Below are positions 58,601 through 64,000 of a stretch of DNA of 64,000 nt, piece after piece. Under the pieces are notes generated by a model that did not search any database, was not told the DNA's origin, and saw only the letters and a list, made by a program, of their open reading frames with translations. Source of the DNA: Plantago major (Eukaryota > Streptophyta > Magnoliopsida > Lamiales > Plantaginaceae); assembly GCA_026545765.1 (NCBI GenBank), contig JAIFAC010000210.1, positions 1 to 64,000 on the forward strand, in the 5' to 3' direction. The translations under genes and the position numbers were made by a program. Each line of letters opens with the position of its first letter. The first letter of the stretch is position 1.

Positions 58601-60415
58601 TGTACGAGTTTTTGTTCGTATATATTCGTGAGTATTTCTCCTCCAAGTTTCATAGTTTACACAAGCCAGGTGGTTTGAGTAGCATGACTATCATTACTTT
58701 TTTACGGTGCTTTTAAATTCTTTCAATTTGCTCTTCTGATTTGTGATCATTCTGTTTTCAGTTCTGCAGGTGCAATGAAAAACACTCCTCTAAAGCTTTC
58801 TTATGTTTATCAATGCACTGGCTGCATTCATTTCATCTTCAGCCTGTTGGGAGGACAGTCACTAAGGTACATTCTGCGTTTGTAGGAACTTCTTATGCTT
58901 TTGCTGTTTGTATGTTTGCCTTGGAAATTATTACATGGGTTAGGTCTTCACGTTGGCATCCTGAACCTATTCAATTGTGTAGTACATGTAATTCATTTTC
59001 TTATATTTCTTTAAATGCCCACTAGAACACCAGCGTGAGATACCTTCCAGGATTTGGTCCTACTGTTACCCAAGATTGCAGCGATTGTGGCAAGAAATAC
59101 AACATGGGTGGGCCTATCTGGACTGCTCCAATTCATGATATGGAATGGGTTAATTCCATTCTGTCAGATGTCAAGTCAATGAAAGACCGGTATCCTGCTT
59201 TTGGTCGGATTTCTGCTGTTTTGACTACAATTTCAGAGGTATGCTAGCTTTTAATAGCCAGAGATTTTTCTTAAATTTCACGGTCAGTTTCTGGATATTG
59301 CATAAGAATGAGAAAGTGGTGCTTCAAATTTTTTAACCTGCTTTGTAAAATTTGGATGATGGTATGAAAAATTTGATTCAGAAAAACAAATCAGTTTATG
59401 AAAATACTAATTTTCCTTTTCTCATCTCCTTTTCCTGCTGGGATTTGTCTATGAAATTTTAGTAACTGCTGGAGAAAATACCAAATGTGAGAACTTACTT
59501 TTAATTGTCTATGTTTCTTGGTTGTTGTATTTGAAAATGATCATTGTTGTATAATGCCCGATATATCCATAACCGTGAACCTTGTATGTATTCTCACATA
59601 TTCTTGGTTCATGTTCCAGGAATTACCTGATGTTCCTCTGTTTCTGAGCTTGCACAATCTCTGTGCAACATTAAAATGCACTTCTCCATCTGCCGTCATA
59701 TTCCGCTCATGTGATTAATGCGGATATCGATATCAGGCAGTCATGTGAATCCTTTGGGTTTGAAAACTGATGCTCCTATGGATGTGATTTGGGATATTAT
59801 GCGCTGCTGGGTAAGCACGTTGCACTGTCCTGTAATGTCTATGCAAATCATATGCATGTATTAGTCCCTTCTTTCTTCACAACCTTAGACATTATCCATC
59901 AGTTTTAAAGAAATTCTCAAGTATAAGATCTTGGACATATTTTACATCTAATTGAGCAAAATATAAATTTCACGAACTTGTCATCTCAGGTAAAAAATCA
60001 TCCCGTGAAAGCTCAGGCAGCTGATCAGGCAGGGAGTGTCATCCTTGCCAAGGAACCTGTTCTTCAGGTATTAATTGTTCTGGATAATGCTTTACTAGAA
60101 TCTCGACATTGATAGCTAATTGGCATGGCCCATTCCTAAAGTATGTTTGGCTTAATTTACTTGCAGGCTAATTTTGCACGAGCTGTTGCTTCCCTTAGCA
60201 AGGCACAGGCAAAAAAGGTTGCTAGATTCCTTCCAAATCCCGAGGCTCATTGGGGCCCTAAGCTCAGGGCTGGTCGCACGATTACCAGCAAGCATGTCTC
60301 TCTTCTTGGTGCGGATGCAATAAAGGAGATGAACACTAACCATGAAAACCCAGAAGAAAGTGAAGAGCCCCCAACCAAGCGTAAGAAGACAGAAGATCAT
60401 ACAACTAATTTATAA
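55636..60415 (+). CDS. TRM1: tRNA (guanine26-N2)-dimethyltransferase TRM1; small frame breaks
   Basis: Twelve exons: 55636-55782, 56751-57047, 57172-57259, 57404-57525, 58014-58153, 58240-58311, 58539-58627, 58762-58866, 59026-59238, 59620-59810, 59990-60067, 60167-60415, all with GT-AG junctions. The expected product is about 598 residues. It makes m2,2-G26 in tRNA using S-adenosylmethionine. The Kozak context is AACCATGGG. Motifs: [30 protein letters not shown] (SAM site), DLDPYGSP (catalytic), CTGC and [15 protein letters not shown] (zinc), and C-terminal PTKRKKTE (likely nuclear signal). One base is missing in exons 6 (near 58289) and 8 (near 58835), and four in exon 10 (59707-59735). Confidence 0.93.
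55985..56440 (+). repeat. 160-bp tandem repeats in TRM1 intron 1
   Basis: Three clear units begin tttatgtttattgtggt at about 55,998, 56,156 and 56,316. Each contains tgtgtaatcgaa and gagttaatgagc, and the first two have ctgtattggtg with a T-rich end. Weaker copies continue to about 56,740. Strictly intronic. Confidence 0.85.
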
Positions 60416-61383
60416 TTAATACGCGTGCCTTGTTCGGATGCAAATTGGCCAGAACCCCATCTGACCATCACTTGATCTGCTTCATCTGCAGAAGAGGATT
60501 ATCTCTGATTGAATGATGGTCTAGTCAGAAAATTCATGCAATGGCCGTTTGTCTGACAGAAGTGACGTCAATTTTGTTTCTATTATTTATTCTAGTATTA
60601 TGCAAGAGATTGCATTCCTGTTTCATTTACCAGAAAACAGACAAACAGTTGAAGTAGTACTTGTTTGTATTGCGAAATTTTGCTCAAGTTTTAGACTTCA
60701 AAGATTCTATTAGTTAATTACATTAAGCAATGCAGGTCACTCTACTATGTATGCAGTTTTTCTTGGTGATGAATAGTTGGATGTAGTATTGGATTATAAG
60801 CACTGTTAATCTGTTGTCTAACTTAACTTGTAGCCATCACCTACCGTAGGTGTACTTCGAGAAATATAGTGCCTGTGTTGGGCTAACTGCTAACATTTCT
60901 GGTGGACTACTTTATAGGAGAATCCGAATCCTCTAGGGGAGAGTCCTTATACTTCTTCAATCTTTCCGGGCGACCCTTAAAACATAATATGGGGACAAAC
61001 CTCAGGCTAAGTTGGATCCAAATGCGCTGATTGAAATAGGACTCTTAGGAAAATTATAAGTTTGTATGCCTGTCCTTTGAGAATTTGTTAAACATGTAAT
61101 CTAAATTATACGGAAAAACTGTTCCCAACACAAGTGTATTAAATCGCTAGTAGTTGCAATTCTTCATTTTGATGTCCTAAACATTTTTGTCTTAAGGTTC
61201 CTCAAATTATCTCGTCCGTGCCTGTAAAGATCATTACGATGAAAATTGCAAGCTGTGTTTGGGTTGAGTTATGGTCGTGTTGACGTCTATGACAGCCGGG
61301 GCAATAGAGGCGGTGGTTTAATTTACCCTATGTAAATTTCACCTCCGTTAGAAATGGTATAGAAAACTACTCTGTGCATCAAA
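60416..61383. other. TRM1 3' UTR and intergenic spacer
   Basis: No gene. The first 200 or so bases are probably TRM1 3' UTR. Confidence 0.45.
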
Positions 61384-61455
61384 GTCGTTGTAGTATAGTG
61401 GTAAGTATTCCCGCCTGTCACGCGGGTGACCCGGGTTCGATCCCCGGCAGCGGCG
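61384..61455 (+). tRNA. trnD-GTC: tRNA-Asp (anticodon GTC)
   Basis: 72 nucleotides. The acceptor GTCGTTG pairs with CAGCGGC, with G-U wobbles at positions 2-71 and 5-68, and discriminator G. The A box is TAGTATAGTGG, the anticodon loop has GTC at 61417-61419, and the B box is GGTTCGATCCC. No intron. An upstream CAA is at 61379-61381. The two wobbles suggest slight divergence from the canonical plant tRNA-Asp, but all arms fold. Confidence 0.95.
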
Positions 61456-61469
61456 TTATTATTTCAACC

Positions 61470-61481
61470 TTTTTATTTTTT
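61470..61481 (+). terminator. Pol III terminators of tRNA-Asp
   Basis: T5 (61470-61474) and T6 (61476-61481) lie 15-20 bases after the tRNA end. Confidence 0.8.
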
Positions 61482-62055
61482 CCTTCAGATCACACAAGTA
61501 GTTAGCCTTCTTGGGATTGAGCTCGTCCCAAGCTTGGCGCCCAATCAGCTGACCAGACCGAAAACTGAACTTGGAGAGCAGAGTGAGTGTTTCGTTACGT
61601 TTTGTTTTGTTTTTTCAAGAGGCTTGACAAGCTGTGTTGGGGCGTCGTAATCAGGGATGTTCAGCCAGAGACTGCGTCGTAATCAGGGATGCTGAAAGGG
61701 TACCCAGTACCCACGGACGAAATCTGAGCCTTCACGGTAAGGTTGTTGAAGAAGTATGGGGTTGATGGGCAGAGTAGATGTGTTGTGCCAATGCATAGAC
61801 CTGCTTAATTCCCAGAAGGGTCTTTTCATCTTTTGCAACCTGTTTCATTCACAGCAATCAGACTATAAGAACATGGACTACTACATTTATACAGCGACGG
61901 TATGAAATAATTTTTCTCACATCGTAAATGCATTAGAAATTCGATTGATAGACATCAAGATCACGATAACACGAGCACATATACTAAGAGAGCATATGTA
62001 CATTCTCAAAATTCATATGAATGCAATAAGAATATATTCAGTTTGATTAACTTAC
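61482..62055. other. Intergenic, nothing recognised
   Basis: No gene. A short direct repeat, gcgtcgtaatcagggatg, occurs at 61643 and 61673. Confidence 0.4.
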
Positions 62056-62356
62056 AAAGCAATCATCATCAATGGTAAAAATATACTACTTCTTCTGGGA
62101 GACCATATACCTAAAGCACCGACGGAGTCCTTGAACGAAATGCAGGGCCAATTAATACGGTTAATATCATTCCGGTTGTAGAGCTCGTAGTCGAAACCCT
62201 CGGCACCTTAATCGTCTTAGTAGGATCACCATCTTGCACTATGATCAAGTGGTACGGCTCGTAGAACGGCCTCCACATTTCCACGAAATCAAGGTTGCGG
62301 ATCGTGGGAATCACAATATCGAGTTCATCCTTCAGTAGTGCCGTGGCGGAAGTCAT
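62056..62356 (-). pseudogene. First exon of a reversibly glycosylated polypeptide (UDP-arabinopyranose mutase) gene
   Basis: The minus strand from Met at 62356 reads [52 protein letters not shown]. After one frame shift it continues [16 protein letters not shown], then CISFKDS, then a shift and an in-frame stop, ending FTIDDDCF at a donor (TTTGTAAGT). This matches the N-terminal region of RGP/UAM proteins, which interconvert UDP-arabinopyranose and UDP-arabinofuranose for cell walls; TIDDDCF carries the DDD metal-binding motif. At least three frame breaks occur and no downstream exon is found in the next 500 bases. It is treated as a gene fragment. Confidence 0.85.
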
Positions 62357-62650
62357 GGTGGTGATCGGAAAAGTTAAGGTGAGGCGAGAAGTGAGAAAGT
62401 AGTTAGTGTGTAGTGTTTGAAGGAGGGAAAATTTAATTATGGGCAAAGAGTTGCATGGTTGAGAGGCATTTTCTTGATAAGTTCATAAGTTGTAGCCTTG
62501 TAGGTTCGCTTTTTCTTGGAGTACCCTCCAATATTTGTTTGATTTTCCTTCTTTTTATTTTATATCTTGTTTTGTTTGTTTGTTAGGGTGGAAGTGTTAA
62601 TCGATATTTACTACCCAAAGTTTGCAGTTTAAATGATTACTAGCTAATAT
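62357..62650. other. Spacer before the CACTA element
   Basis: 5' flank of the RGP fragment (open but probably untranslated), then AT-rich sequence. Confidence 0.4.
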
Positions 62651-64000
62651 CACTACAAAAATCGGCTGGGCGACGGATAGATCCGCCGCCATTCAGCCGA
62701 TCCGTCGCCTACCGGCGACGGATCGGCGACGGATAAAAATCCGCCTACCGGAGTTGGGCCGACGGATAGATAATCCGTCGTCCAATTCGCGACGGATTGG
62801 ACAACGGATTATATGTTTGACCTTTTTTTTTTAATCGAAATATAACGACGGATAGAATCTATCCGTCGCTAAATATAACGACGGATAGAATCTATCCGTC
62901 GTTGTTTTTAGCGCACGGATAGATTCTATCCGTCAAGAACCGCATTTACGGATGAATCTATCCGTCAAGAAGGTAATGACGGATAGATTCTATCCGTCAG
63001 TTCAACATTTTATTGGAATTAGTGACGAATCAAATTCGCCACTAATTCCGCTACTATGAATTTCCGCTACTAATTCCGCTACTATTTATTTCATATTAAT
63101 CCTCGTTCGAAGTTCACCTATTTAATCAATATAATGTTCGATAATAAATGAATAATACGGAAAATATTTCAATAAATTTTGAATAAAAAAGTAATATTCA
63201 AGTCGAGAAATTATACACAAGTGTAAATATGAAAAAATCCAACACACGATACATAACTAACTAACTAACTAGTTATCGACGGGTGGTGATGGCGAACTGG
63301 ACATGAATCGCTTCCATTCAGAATCAAGGCGCCGTTCTCCTCCCTTTGTTCTTCGGGCGTGTCGCCCATCGCCCCTTTGTTGTTCCATCTCGAAGTTAGC
63401 CGAGCAACTCGCTCTGACCGCGATCACCATTTCCGAGACTGGTCCTCGTGTAAACCGGACGTCTGGATCGGGATGATGATGAGGAGCACCCGGACTAGCC
63501 AGATGCAAACCGAGGCTCCCGAGTCCATATATTCGCCCTTTCTTGTCCGGTTTGTCGACCTCTAGAAGATGTTGTCAACTTGTTCACTGACAACACATCA
63601 CCCGCTCTCTCCTCGCTCGCCACCGAGCATCAACCTCACCAAATCGTAAATAGCAGATATCATGATCGCCATCGCTTTTAAAAAGTAACTTGTAATAGTG
63701 TACAAATATGAACTTTAAGCAACATAAACATATCGAATAGACGAGGCCCGCAATGGTCCATACCCCGCCTTCCGCCTTCTTGAAGATGGCATACTGATGT
63801 CACCTCCCCGTACACCGAATCAAACCAGATCTAGTCAACAATTTATCATCTACAAGTAATAGAAACAGAGACTTCATACATACACGTAATGCTAGATTGC
63901 AAAACACATATATACGCACCGATTGATAATAATCACGATGAGATCGCCTCCCAAGGTGGTGAACGGCCCTTCCCGCCAGACGATCGGGATGCCCGGCTCA
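62651..64000. mobile_element. CACTA (En/Spm) transposon terminus, runs off the window
   Basis: Begins cactacaaaaatcggctggg, the CACTA terminal inverted repeat type, preceded by tat (possible 3-bp target duplication). From 62,660 to 63,000 it has dense subterminal repeats of GACGGATAGA and its complement TCTATCCGTC, several arranged as 20-bp palindromes. These are the expected TNPA-type binding arrays. The other terminus lies beyond position 64000. Confidence 0.88.
63240..64000 (-). pseudogene. CACTA transposase-like gene, C-terminal part, decayed
   Basis: Minus-strand translation in shifting frames gives a block with KKGRIYGLGSLG-like and GLHLASPGAPPHHPDPD-like readings, then SERVAQLTSRWNNKGA- and EEQREENG-like segments. 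It ends at about 63,270, close to the element terminus. The position and orientation fit the 3' end of a plant En/Spm (Ptta) transposase gene. The frame is interrupted several times. Family assignment is by general resemblance only. Confidence 0.45.

Noticed and set aside
1-64000. Plastid or mitochondrial DNA insertions
   Set aside because: No organellar gene or rRNA segment was recognised; the two tRNA genes have nuclear pol III features.

Overview
This is nuclear DNA of a flowering plant, almost certainly a eudicot. Genes are split by many canonical GT-AG introns. The window holds a tau-class glutathione S-transferase (GSTU) cluster, plant housekeeping genes (YLS8/DIM1, TRM1, a UVR8-like RCC1 protein), pol III tRNA genes, and plant Ty1/copia, Ty3/gypsy, LINE, Helitron, Stowaway-like and CACTA elements. 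The species cannot be fixed from the sequence alone.

Layout. Bases 1-17,300 are a transposon field: a decayed plus-strand copia element with both LTRs (63-4787), two minisatellites (5.35-6.03 kb), a minus-strand gypsy gag-protease remnant (6.5-10.4 kb), a LINE 3' end (10.54-10.87 kb), a Stowaway-like MITE (11.5 kb), a pair of strong palindromes (12.27-12.33 kb) and a possible LTR remnant (13.6-14.65 kb). Bases 17.3-43.4 kb are a GSTU cluster. It has three intact genes (17416, 38223, 42552), one single-base frameshifted gene (39850), one eroded pseudogene (27112) and one orphan second exon (34392). It is interrupted by the split U5 snRNP gene YLS8 (minus, 18.9-21.4 kb), an unrecognised tandemly repeated exon-like region (23.2-25.1 kb), two Helitron helicase fragments and a minus-strand copia element (28.4-34.4 kb). 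A segmental duplication of about 3.2-3.7 kb carrying a Helitron fragment plus a GSTU gene (25.2-28.4 and 35.8-39.5 kb) explains part of the cluster. Bases 43.8-60.4 kb are gene-rich: a DSBA/FrnE-like thioredoxin-fold gene (minus), an RCC1-repeat gene (plus), a small four-CxxC zinc protein (minus), tRNA-Ile(AAT), a broken tRNA-Ile copy, and TRM1 tRNA (m2,2-G26) dimethyltransferase (plus). The end holds tRNA-Asp(GTC), an N-terminal fragment of a reversibly glycosylated polypeptide / UDP-arabinopyranose mutase gene, and the terminus of a CACTA transposon running off the right edge.

The genes do not form an operon-like system. The GSTU copies share a core promoter and very similar proteins, so they form a tandemly expanded detoxification family. 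YLS8 acts in splicing, TRM1 in tRNA modification and the RCC1-repeat protein probably in signalling or chromatin binding. I did not find a clear new molecular system. The strongest unexpected signals are: (1) selective loss of CTG/CAG trinucleotides in one GSTU pseudogene tract, which looks like context-specific consensus error or unusual erosion; (2) clustered 1-2 base deletions in otherwise conserved housekeeping genes; (3) tandem re-duplication of the first core exon and its splice acceptor in the DSBA-like gene; (4) reciprocally truncated LTRs joined to GSTU sequence. Exon boundaries and frameshifts below were worked out by hand from splice signals and protein continuity.
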